Position numbers and translations under genes: made by a program
The notes under the pieces: model-generated
Told to the model about the DNA's origin: nothing
Seen by the model: only the letters and a program-made list of their open reading frames with translations
The model's database searches: none
Assembly (NCBI RefSeq): GCF_004799645.1
Contig: NZ_CP031306.1
Location: forward strand, 682,001-746,000
DNA length: 64,000 nucleotides
Direction of reading: 5' to 3'
Origin: Natronorubrum bangense
GTDB taxonomy: Archaea; Halobacteriota; Halobacteria; Halobacteriales; Natrialbaceae
In this document: one piece after another, positions 16,384 to 24,050 of the stretch
Numbering within the stretch: position 1 is the stretch's first letter
Layout: each line of letters starts with the position of its first letter

Positions 16384-16559
16384 CAACCAACGCAGAGGCG
16401 CTGACCGCAGCAGAACAGTTGGGTGACGCGCTTGCAGCGGCCAAAGAAGAATCGGCCGATGAGGAGTACACGTCGCTCCTGCTGGAGTGCAACGAGGAAC
16501 TCAAACACGGCCTCGGAATCGATTACGGCGCGATCTGTAGCAGCGACGACTGTTGCTGA
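16374..16559 (+). CDS. Small acidic protein with Cys-Cys tail, arsenic operon
   Basis: A 61-residue protein that starts inside the end of the YlbF-like gene (10-base overlap). It is helical and acidic (EQLGDALAAAKEESADEEY, LLLECNEELKHGLG) and ends CSSDDCC, giving four cysteines with a terminal pair, the same ending as its upstream neighbour. I do not recognise a family. A hydrophobic helix is absent, so it is soluble. Position and cysteine pattern suggest As(III) or Fe-S binding, which is inference. Confidence 0.55.
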   Translation: MLLTTNAEALTAAEQLGDALAAAKEESADEEYTSLLLECNEELKHGLGIDYGAICSSDDCC

Positions 16560-16804
16560 CTGGCGAGCAACGCATTGGGTGCCATCGCTCTCTGCGCCTG
16601 GCGTTGCCAGCACTCATCTCCTCGTCGCACCGTCGTTACTCTCGACCTCCGCCCGCGCCTCGAGTCACAGAGATCTCAGCACGGGAACGGAGGCCCCAAT
16701 ATCTATCGGACACGGGTGTGAAACCTGAATCGGTTACGTTTCCCTCCCAGTGATTCTCGAAGTCGACTACTGAAACTGTTTGTAGTTACCTCGTCACCCA
16801 AAGC

Positions 16805-16810
16805 TATTTA
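16805..16810 (+). promoter_or_regulatory. TATA box of the tup operon
   Basis: TATTTA at 16805-16810 lies 25-30 bases before the ATG at 16835. This spacing fits a leaderless message and favours that ATG over the TTG at 16811. Confidence 0.55.
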
Positions 16811-16834
16811 TTGCCAGTATCTATCGTAGTATCT

Positions 16835-17767
16835 ATGGGGATACAACGGAGACGGTTCATGGCTGCGGTCGGCAGTAGCGGTGCAGTCGGCGTTGCTGGC
16901 TGTGCAGTCCTCGGTAGCGAAGACACCGATGGCGAACCGGGGATCGTTGGCGAAACGCTGACGCTTACAACGACGACGAGTACCTACGATACGGGTCTGC
17001 TCGATGAACTCAACGCGTCGTTCGAAGACCGATACAGCGTGACCGTCGACGCCGTTGCTCAGGGAACTGGCGCTGCACTCGAGACAGCGCGAAATGGTGA
17101 CTGTGACGTGGTGATGTTGCATGCCCGATCGCTCGAGGACGAGTTTCTCGAAGCCGGCTACGGTGTCAACCGGCGTGATCTCATGTTCAACGACTTCGTC
17201 ATCGTCGGGGAGCCAGACGATCCCGCCGAGATCGCTGGCGAGGATACTGTCGAAACAGCACTAACGGAGATCGCGGCGACTGAATCGACGTTCGTCTCTC
17301 GAGGGGACTACTCCGGAACCCACGCGAAAGAACTCGAGCTCTGGGATAAGGCAGGCCTGGCCGTCGAATCGTTCGGCGACTGGTATATCGACGGCGGTGA
17401 TGGGATGGGGGCGATCCTGAACCAGACGAATATGCAGGGCGGCTATACGCTGGCCGACCGCGGGACGTTCCTGAACATGCACGGCCAAACCGACCTCGAG
17501 ATCTGTGTCGAAGGCCCTGTCGAGGGTGGGCCAGAGTCGCTAATGAACCCGTACGGAGTCGTCGCCGTCAATCCCGCAGTTCACGAGAACGTAAACTACG
17601 ATTTGGCGATGGCCTACATCGGTTACGTCACGAGTAGCGACGGACAGGAGATCATCGAAAGCTACACGTCAGACGGTGAGCAGTTGTTCTTCGCTGAAGC
17701 GCTAGCAGCGGAGCCGAACTTTCAGCAGCACGTCCCCGACGGATGGGAGTCGAGTAGCGACGAGTAA
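16835..17767 (+). CDS. tupA: Tungstate ABC transporter, substrate-binding lipoprotein
   Basis: A 310-residue exported protein. [13 protein letters not shown] is a twin-arginine signal ending in the lipobox GVAGC, so it is a membrane-anchored lipoprotein. [19 protein letters not shown] and [20 protein letters not shown] are the oxyanion-binding segments typical of TupA, which binds tungstate more tightly than molybdate. [15 protein letters not shown] is the conserved second-lobe motif. The ATG at 16835 is placed by its TATA box. Permease and ATPase genes follow directly. Tungstate rather than molybdate specificity rests on the TupA-like motifs and is likely but not proven. Confidence 0.85.
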   Translation: MGIQRRRFMAAVGSSGAVGVAGCAVLGSEDTDGEPGIVGETLTLTTTTSTYDTGLLDELNASFEDRYSVTVDAVAQGTGAALETARNGDCDVVMLHARSLEDEFLEAGYGVNRRDLMFNDFVIVGEPDDPAEIAGEDTVETALTEIAATESTFVSRGDYSGTHAKELELWDKAGLAVESFGDWYIDGGDGMGAILNQTNMQGGYTLADRGTFLNMHGQTDLEICVEGPVEGGPESLMNPYGVVAVNPAVHENVNYDLAMAYIGYVTSSDGQEIIESYTSDGEQLFFAEALAAEPNFQQHVPDGWESSSDE

Positions 17768-17778
17768 GAGACGATACG

Positions 17779-18495
17779 ATGTCACTCGAACCCAGTGTCC
17801 TGACGCCGGTGTTATTCGATTTTCCCTTCGAGTGGAACTACATTCGAAGTATCATCTACGTCTCACTCTACGTGAGCCTCGTCGCAATCGCGCTGAGTAC
17901 GATGTTCAGTCTCCCGATTGCACTCTTCGTCGGGTTCAAAGAGTTTCGCGGGAAGACCTTGCTGACGTCGATTATCAACACTGGAATGGGCTTTCCGAGC
18001 GTCGTCGTTGGACTCATCGTGTTGTTTGCGGTGTCCAACCAGGGCCCACTCGGTTCGCTCGAACTTGTGTTCACGACTGAGGCGATGATCATGTCACAGT
18101 TCGTCCTCGCGACACCGGTCATTATTGGGGTGAGTCTCGCTGCAATAAGTAGCGTCGAGCAGAACATCCGCGATGCTGCGTACGCCATGGGCGGGACAAA
18201 GGTGGACGTCGCTCTCGTAACGATCAAAGAAGCCCGCTATGGAATCGCAACTGCGGTCCTTGCTGGCTTCGGGCGGGCGATCAGCGAGGTCGGGTCCGTG
18301 CTCATCGTTGGTGGCAACATTGCGAGGTCAGACGGGACATCAGTGACACGAACGCTGACAACCGCGATTCAACTCGAGGCGCAACAGGGTCGGTTCGAAA
18401 CGGCAATGATACTCGGGGCGATCCTCGTCGTCCTCGTCCTGCTCGTCAACGCAATCGTCGTCCGACTAGGGAGTGGGAACGGAGGGCATCGATAA
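17779..18495 (+). CDS. tupB: Tungstate ABC transporter permease
   Basis: A 238-residue membrane protein with about five hydrophobic helices. The conserved cytoplasmic EAA loop reads [20 protein letters not shown], followed by [19 protein letters not shown], which is characteristic of TupB. It forms the channel through which the oxyanion released by TupA enters the cell. It starts 12 bases after tupA and its stop overlaps the ATPase start. Length agrees with the family. Confidence 0.88.
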   Translation: MSLEPSVLTPVLFDFPFEWNYIRSIIYVSLYVSLVAIALSTMFSLPIALFVGFKEFRGKTLLTSIINTGMGFPSVVVGLIVLFAVSNQGPLGSLELVFTTEAMIMSQFVLATPVIIGVSLAAISSVEQNIRDAAYAMGGTKVDVALVTIKEARYGIATAVLAGFGRAISEVGSVLIVGGNIARSDGTSVTRTLTTAIQLEAQQGRFETAMILGAILVVLVLLVNAIVVRLGSGNGGHR

Positions 18496-19259
18496 TGCTT
18501 GAGGCGATTGCCATCCATCACGGATACGAAAACGAACCTGTCTTCGAGGGCGTCTCCATGTCGGTGATGCCTGGCGAAGTTGTCGCGATTATCGGGCCGT
18601 CTGGTGTGGGGAAATCGACTTTGCTTCGATTGCTCGCCCTCTTCGATGAACCCAACCGCGGATCGATTGAGTACGACAGCGATGCCATCTGGCAGGTTTC
18701 AGAACAGCAGCGACTCGAGTATCGCCGACAGATCGGCATGGTCTTTCAGGAGGCGAGTCTCTTCGATGCGAGCGTTCGTCGCAATGCTGAATACGGGTTA
18801 CGGGTTCGCCAATCGTGGGCTGATCGCCTCCGTCACGAACTCTCGAGTCTCGTTGGCCACACCAACGGGACAGGTGACGCCATCGACGCACTCGAGACCG
18901 TAGGATTAGGCGAGAAAGCCGACCAAGACGCCACCTCACTCTCTGGTGGCGAGGCACAACGTGTCGCGTTCGCACGTGCACTGGCCTACGACCCGGAGAT
19001 TCTCCTGCTCGATGAACCAACGTCGGATCTGGACCCTCGAAACACTGCCGTCATCGAAGAAGCTGTCTTCGAGGCCAAAAATCGCGATATCGGCGTCGTT
19101 ATCGCAACCCACGATATGCATCAAGCTGAACGTGTTGCAGATCGGGTTGCGGTGCTCCTCGAGAACGATATTATCGAGATCGGCCCGACCGAGCAAATCT
19201 TCGAGAATCCAACCGACGAACGGACCCGGAAATTTATCGAGGGTGAACTGATATACTAA
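18495..19259 (+). CDS. tupC: Tungstate ABC transporter ATPase
   Basis: A 254-residue ABC ATPase. Walker A is GPSGVGKSTLL (near residue 33), the Q loop QIGMVFQEASLF, the signature LSGGEAQRVAFARAL, Walker B ILLLDEPTSDLD, and the switch histidine is in IATHDMHQAE. All catalytic residues are present. It energises uptake by TupB. There is no TOBE domain on the C-terminus; the regulator encoded next carries one instead. Overlap with tupB by one base indicates coupled expression. Confidence 0.9.
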   Translation: MLEAIAIHHGYENEPVFEGVSMSVMPGEVVAIIGPSGVGKSTLLRLLALFDEPNRGSIEYDSDAIWQVSEQQRLEYRRQIGMVFQEASLFDASVRRNAEYGLRVRQSWADRLRHELSSLVGHTNGTGDAIDALETVGLGEKADQDATSLSGGEAQRVAFARALAYDPEILLLDEPTSDLDPRNTAVIEEAVFEAKNRDIGVVIATHDMHQAERVADRVAVLLENDIIEIGPTEQIFENPTDERTRKFIEGELIY

Positions 19260-19316
19260 CCATCGAGACGTGATGACCGACCGCTGTCCGCCTCCGATCA
19301 CGGTTGCTTGCCAGAA

Positions 19317-20009
19317 ATGACGATTGAAAAAGAATACAGTACGAAGCTCTCGGTCGACGGTGTCACGATCGAGCGGCGCGATATCGAGATGCTTGACGCG
19401 ATCGACCAACATGGCTCACTGCACAAAGCAGCCGACGTTCTCGGTCGATCGTACGCCCGACTGCAAAGGCGGGTCGTCGAAATCGAAGCAGCCGTGGGGC
19501 AGATTACGGAACGACAACGAGGAGGAAGCGGTGGCGGTGGGACTGAGCTGACACAGACGGCACACGAACTGCGACAGCAGTTCGATCGACACGAGGCTGA
19601 ACTCGACGGTGTGGCACAGGTAACGGAGTCTGTCTTTGCGGGGACCGTTCGGGATCGAACCGGGGAACTGGCAACTGTCGAGACATCGGTTGGATCGGTC
19701 CTGGCACTCGTCCCGGAGGGGGCGACAGAGGTACAGGTCACTGTTCGGTCCGATGCAGTCGTTTTGACCCAGCCTGAGGCGACTCCGCGAGCAGATGGAA
19801 CCAGTCTGCGCAACCAGTTTACAGGGGTTGTCGAGAAACTGGAAGCAGGCGATGCGATCACACGAGTAACAGTTCGACTCAACGAGGACACCTCCCTTCA
19901 GGCACTCATCACGAAAGCCAGTGCCGATCGGTTAGCAATCGAAAACGGGGAGCCAATGACCGTCTCGTTCAAAGCGACTGCCGCCAGAGCAATCGAAGTT
20001 GATCGTTAA
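19317..20009 (+). CDS. ModE-like regulator: HTH plus TOBE domain
   Basis: A 230-residue protein with an N-terminal LysR/ModE-type helix-turn-helix (DIEMLDAIDQHGSLHKAADV, SYARLQRRVVEIE) and a C-terminal TOBE oxyanion-binding domain (residues about 160-225, NQFTGVVEKLEAGDAITRVT). ModE senses cytoplasmic molybdate or tungstate and controls uptake and MoCo genes. It lies directly after tupC, so it probably regulates that operon and perhaps the molybdo-enzyme. The ATG at 19317 is preferred to a TTG at 19308. A Gly/Arg-rich linker (RQRGGSGGGG) joins the wing of the HTH. Confidence 0.8.
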   Translation: MTIEKEYSTKLSVDGVTIERRDIEMLDAIDQHGSLHKAADVLGRSYARLQRRVVEIEAAVGQITERQRGGSGGGGTELTQTAHELRQQFDRHEAELDGVAQVTESVFAGTVRDRTGELATVETSVGSVLALVPEGATEVQVTVRSDAVVLTQPEATPRADGTSLRNQFTGVVEKLEAGDAITRVTVRLNEDTSLQALITKASADRLAIENGEPMTVSFKATAARAIEVDR

Positions 20010-20045
20010 GGAGTCTCGTGGCCGGAACGAGTTTGCCCAACACAA

Positions 20046-20840
20046 TCACAATTGATCGTAGAGTCGGGCAGTAACATCCTGCGTTTCCAGTTGTGACTTT
20101 GGATATATTGACTCGAGAATCGATAACTTTGCCTCGATTCCGGCACGGTCGCGTTCAGTTTCTGACTGGCCAATGCAGTCGAGTTGGGTTTCGGCCCGGG
20201 CTATGAGTTCTGCCTTCCGGATCGGCTTCCGTAGAACATCGTCACATCGCCACGCTGCCAGTGACAGCTCTGGACGACCGCCGACAAGCAACACCCGTCG
20301 GGTTGTGGTCGGACAGTGCGTCTCGAACTCATACATCGAGCCATCCCACAGATCGATATCAAAAACGACGAGCTCAGGGGCGTCTAAGAGTGATTCACGG
20401 AGGCCGGCGGTGGTGTTGACTGGTTCCACATCGAAATTCTCAGCTAACCATTCGCCGTACAACTCCGTGAGTCGATCGTCACAATCGGCTACGACGGCCG
20501 TCGGAGTCGGTGTTTCGAGGTGATCTTTCCCCCATGTACTGAGTGTCGAAAAGACTGGCTCTAACTGACGACCGGAAGCTGTCAGTTCGTACTCGACCTG
20601 TGGTGGCGTGTTGCTGATAGGTTGCCGTTGAACCAATCCGCTTTCGGTGAGCGATGCAAGCGCTGTCGTGAGCATGTTCGCAGAGATATCCGGCAACCCT
20701 GATTCAAGTTCGCTGAAACGAAGTGGCTCGTGATGGAGGAGTGTAAGGATGATTGCAGGTTCCCATTTGTTTGAGAGTAATTCGAGTGCCTCGAGCGAGG
20801 GCCGATCACTCGGTGGCACCAACACCGTGCGACGATCCAT
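20046..20840 (-). CDS. HxlR-type HTH fused to a response-regulator receiver
   Basis: A 264-residue protein. Residues about 15-110 are an HxlR/MarR-like winged helix (LLSNKWEPAIILTLLHHEPL, then ISANMLTTALASLTESGLVQ). Residues about 125-225 form a receiver domain with the acidic pair in VVADCDDR, the phosphoacceptor Asp in VVFDIDLWDG and the conserved Lys in VLRKPIRKAE. The C-terminus (IEAKLSILESIYPKSQLET) is helical and resembles the HalX domain that follows haloarchaeal receivers. The usual order, receiver first, is reversed. Its start is 22 bases from a palindromic TATA shared with the divergent gene. Signal and targets are unknown. Confidence 0.7.
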   Translation of the reverse strand: MDRRTVLVPPSDRPSLEALELLSNKWEPAIILTLLHHEPLRFSELESGLPDISANMLTTALASLTESGLVQRQPISNTPPQVEYELTASGRQLEPVFSTLSTWGKDHLETPTPTAVVADCDDRLTELYGEWLAENFDVEPVNTTAGLRESLLDAPELVVFDIDLWDGSMYEFETHCPTTTRRVLLVGGRPELSLAAWRCDDVLRKPIRKAELIARAETQLDCIGQSETERDRAGIEAKLSILESIYPKSQLETQDVTARLYDQL

Positions 20841-20861
20841 ACGGTGTTACCGGCTAACTAA

Positions 20862-20871
20862 CATATATATG
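20862..20871. promoter_or_regulatory. Shared palindromic TATA between two signalling genes
   Basis: CATATATATG is self-complementary and lies 22-31 bases before the minus-strand start at 20840 and 34-43 bases before the plus-strand start at 20905. It can serve as a TATA box in either direction, so the two genes may compete for one promoter element. Confidence 0.5.
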
Positions 20872-20904
20872 TTTCTCAAGCATTACTATTATTTGAAAGG
20901 GTCT

Positions 20905-22032
20905 ATGTCGAGACTATCTGCTACGTCGCCACTCGATGTTTTGCTCGTTGAAGACAATCCCGACGATATTCGTCTCGTTGAGTGGGCGTTCTCGGCAGCC
21001 CCTGACCCACACAGCCGATCGGCGACACCACAGCACTACGGCGCTGAAGATGAGCCGCTTCTCGATATAACAAACCTCTCGCCTGTTACACGACTATCCG
21101 AAGCAGTCGATCACACAAACACACAGTCTCCGGATGTCGTCCTCCTTGATCTCGATCTTCCGGATAGTCGTGGTATTGAAACACTCGAGAGGTTTGTTAG
21201 CCGCACCCCACCTGTTCCAGTTGTCGTTCTTACCGGTCGAGATGAAGGGGAGCTTGGAATCACTGCGATACAGCGTGGTGCCCAAGACTACATCTATAAA
21301 GGTAATCTCACAAACGCGCTCTTGCTTCGGACGATTCGATACGCAGTGGAACGACACGAAATACAACGCCGACTGCTTGATGCAACTGATCGGCTTCAAC
21401 TCACAAACCAGATTGTTCGGCGTCAACTGCGAAACGATATCAGCGTCATCGTCGGACAGGTAGACCAGCTCGCTGAGTCTGATCAGTACAGCGATCAATC
21501 GATCGAATCAATTCTCGATGCCGCACGCGATATCGAAGAGACAATCGACATCACTGCTGAGTTTACTGACTCAGCTGCAACCGGTGACGGGACTGGCCCT
21601 ACGCATGAGCTTGGAGCGCTTGTCTCGACTGCGATCAGCCGCGTTGAGCAGACAACCGGCGTCTCAATCGAGTATGATTCTGACTCCAATGTGTCTGGCT
21701 TTGGTTGTCCCCCCTCGCTTCGGATGGCGATTACGTATCTCCTCTACAACGCAGTCGACCGGGCTTCTCCTTCGGGAGCTGTCTCGATTACAACCGAATC
21801 TGTAGACGGTGATGCAGTAGTTACTCTCACCAACACTGGGGCAGAGCTGGCGGCGGAGCACGAAACGCTCCTGACAGCGAGTGGTGACGCAGATGTCACG
21901 ATCCCTCGTGGGAATGTCGGACTGCAGCTGGCGTCGATGATCCTGTCGAGGTTTGGAATCGCTGTTTCTGTTCGGGCGAACACTCCCTCTGGATCGATAA
22001 TTCAGCTCCACGTGGGTGACACAGACCGGTAG
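20905..22032 (+). CDS. Receiver domain fused to a degenerate histidine kinase
   Basis: A 375-residue protein. Residues 8-145 are a receiver with DVLLVEDNPDDIRLVEWAF, phosphoacceptor Asp in VVLLDLDLPDSRG and Lys in DYIYKGN. The kinase part follows. Where haloarchaeal kinases have an H-box of the form HDLRN, this has RRQLRNDISVIVG, so the phosphorylated His is Gln. The ATPase domain keeps the Asn of the N-box (YLLYNAVDRA) but the DxGxG loop is VTLTNTGAEL and the G2 box is GNVGLQL. It therefore looks like a pseudokinase that reads receiver state. The start is the ATG at 20905; the frame is open further upstream but without family similarity. Confidence 0.72.
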   Translation: MSRLSATSPLDVLLVEDNPDDIRLVEWAFSAAPDPHSRSATPQHYGAEDEPLLDITNLSPVTRLSEAVDHTNTQSPDVVLLDLDLPDSRGIETLERFVSRTPPVPVVVLTGRDEGELGITAIQRGAQDYIYKGNLTNALLLRTIRYAVERHEIQRRLLDATDRLQLTNQIVRRQLRNDISVIVGQVDQLAESDQYSDQSIESILDAARDIEETIDITAEFTDSAATGDGTGPTHELGALVSTAISRVEQTTGVSIEYDSDSNVSGFGCPPSLRMAITYLLYNAVDRASPSGAVSITTESVDGDAVVTLTNTGAELAAEHETLLTASGDADVTIPRGNVGLQLASMILSRFGIAVSVRANTPSGSIIQLHVGDTDR

Positions 22033-22064
22033 TACATGCTCGAGTCGTCGGGCACTGGCGAAGG

Positions 22065-23972
22065 TTGGTGCGAAAATACGTAGTACCGGACGAAAGCGGT
22101 GAGAGCGAACGATCACGGACTGTGGTATACGAAACTCATCAGTATTTTTATTGGTACCATCTCCTTAGGAGATGTATTATCGACGTCTCACCACTTTCGA
22201 CCGCACTGTTTGCTACGTGGGAGTGGCAGTGGACGGTCTATACGCTGTTTCTGCTGTTAGCAGCGGCAACGATGGCTATCGTCGCTGTCGGTGCGTGGCA
22301 AAGGCGCGACGTACCCGGTAGCACTGCGTTTTTGCTGTTGATTGGCGCGATGATGCTGTGGGCTGTTACATATGGGTTGCAGATCGCTGGCGCAACTGAG
22401 GGGACGAAATTATTCTGGGCTAATGCCAACCATATTGCCGTCGCGGCCGTCCCAATCGCGTGGATCGGATTTGCGTTGCAGTTTACCGGTCGAGATCATT
22501 TGCTTACGCCACGGACAGTCGGCACGCTATCGGTGATTCCATCGGTGTATCTCGTTCTCGTGTGGACGAACCCGCGACACGAGTTAATCCGTCAGTCGTT
22601 CGGCGTCCAGTCTGTTCATGATGGATCACTGTTGCTTATCGATCAGGCATTCGGTCCGGCATTCTGGATTCACGCAGTGTACGGCTATGCACTCATGGCC
22701 ACTGGTGCGGTGCTGTTTGCACAGCTCTTTGTCTGGGCACCGAAGGTGTATCGTCGACAAGTGGGGATGTTACTGCTCGGGGCAGTTATTCCGATGGCAG
22801 CCAATCTCGCGTTTCACACTAACCTCTATACCCCGTCCAATTTCGATCTCACACCGTTCAGCTTCGTCGCAACTGGTGTGTTGTTTTTCGTGGCGATCTA
22901 TCAGTATCAGTTGCTAGATCTGGTTCCGATCGCTCGAGAATCGGTCGTTGATACCCTGACTGAAGGGATCATTGTTGTCGATAAACGAAACCAAATCGTC
23001 GATATCAACAATGCAGCAGCGACGATACTCGAAGTTGACGGCGACGCGGTACTCGGAACCAGTGTTCACCAGGTTCTTCCAGACGTAGTAACTGATGAGG
23101 AACTTTCCGAGGATAAATCATCAGTCAGTAACGAGGTGACGTGTAAAATCGATGAGACACCACGGACGCTGGCAGTGACGAAGACGCCACTAGTTGATGT
23201 CAACGAGAACCCGATTGGCCGAACACTTACACTTCGGGATGTGACTGAAACACGTGCGCTCGAGGCAGAGGTCTCGGCGCAACTGGATGAGGTGATGGCG
23301 GTAAACCGCGAGCTAGAGACGTTTACGACCGCTATCTCTCACGACCTACGGCAACCAGCGAGAACAACTGAGCGATATATCGACCGCGTCCGTCGGTCAG
23401 AAACGGATCTCTCGACTGAGAACGACGAGATACTCGCGGTGGCACAGACGAACGCCGAGCGAATGCAGTCGATGCTGTCGGATTTACTCGCGTATTCACG
23501 AATCGAACGCAATGAGGACCAGTTCGAACCGATCTCGCTGACTGCTGTTGTCGACCAGGCGACGACGAGCCTTCGATTTTCGATCGAAGAGACTGACACA
23601 ACGGTTTCCGTCGGCGAGTTGCCAACAGTGAGTGGCATTGAGCATCAGCTCGTTCGGCTATTTCAGAACCTCATTTCGAACGCAATCAGGTATTCGGGTC
23701 CTGAGCCGCCGGTAATCTCGATTGATGCCACGGCAACCGAGACCGAACACGTACTCACTGTCACAGACGAGGGTGTCGGCATCGACCCGGACGAACTTGA
23801 GTACGTCTTCGAGTTGTTCACTCGAGGCCAGCACGCAGAACCGGTGCCCGGAACCGGTGCTGGACTGGCTTTGTGTAAGAAAATCGTTGAACAACACGGT
23901 GGGTCGATCGGTATTGAATCCACACTGGGAGAGGGAACCACAGTTATCGTTCGGCTTCCGAAGCGAGAGTGA
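22065..23972 (+). CDS. Membrane histidine kinase: 7-helix sensor, PAS, HisKA, HATPase
   Basis: Up to 635 residues. Seven membrane helices from about residue 50 to 285 (starting WTVYTLFLLLAAATMAIVAV) match the histidine-kinase 7TM region common in haloarchaea. A PAS domain follows (GIIVVDKRNQIVDINNAAA). The H-box is FTTAISHDLRQPARTTERYI, the N-box LFQNLISNAIRYSG, the G1 box DEGVGIDPDE and the G2 box GTGAGLALCKKIVEQHGG, so it is catalytically complete. The N-terminus is uncertain: the frame begins at a TTG, but the first 45 residues are unlike the family. It may pair with the receiver proteins encoded just upstream. Confidence 0.82.
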   Translation: MVRKYVVPDESGESERSRTVVYETHQYFYWYHLLRRCIIDVSPLSTALFATWEWQWTVYTLFLLLAAATMAIVAVGAWQRRDVPGSTAFLLLIGAMMLWAVTYGLQIAGATEGTKLFWANANHIAVAAVPIAWIGFALQFTGRDHLLTPRTVGTLSVIPSVYLVLVWTNPRHELIRQSFGVQSVHDGSLLLIDQAFGPAFWIHAVYGYALMATGAVLFAQLFVWAPKVYRRQVGMLLLGAVIPMAANLAFHTNLYTPSNFDLTPFSFVATGVLFFVAIYQYQLLDLVPIARESVVDTLTEGIIVVDKRNQIVDINNAAATILEVDGDAVLGTSVHQVLPDVVTDEELSEDKSSVSNEVTCKIDETPRTLAVTKTPLVDVNENPIGRTLTLRDVTETRALEAEVSAQLDEVMAVNRELETFTTAISHDLRQPARTTERYIDRVRRSETDLSTENDEILAVAQTNAERMQSMLSDLLAYSRIERNEDQFEPISLTAVVDQATTSLRFSIEETDTTVSVGELPTVSGIEHQLVRLFQNLISNAIRYSGPEPPVISIDATATETEHVLTVTDEGVGIDPDELEYVFELFTRGQHAEPVPGTGAGLALCKKIVEQHGGSIGIESTLGEGTTVIVRLPKRE

Positions 23973-24050
23973 CCTACTTAGACTGAGCTACGTACCCCAC
24001 TACGGTCTGGCTAAGCAGAATGTTATGATACATTGAGAATCATCTTTACC

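Noticed and set aside
16559..16609. Hairpin after the Cys-Cys small gene as a terminator or riboswitch
   Set aside because: CTGGC...GCCAG pairs only with a bulge and long loop, and there is no T-rich tail. Not strong enough to call.
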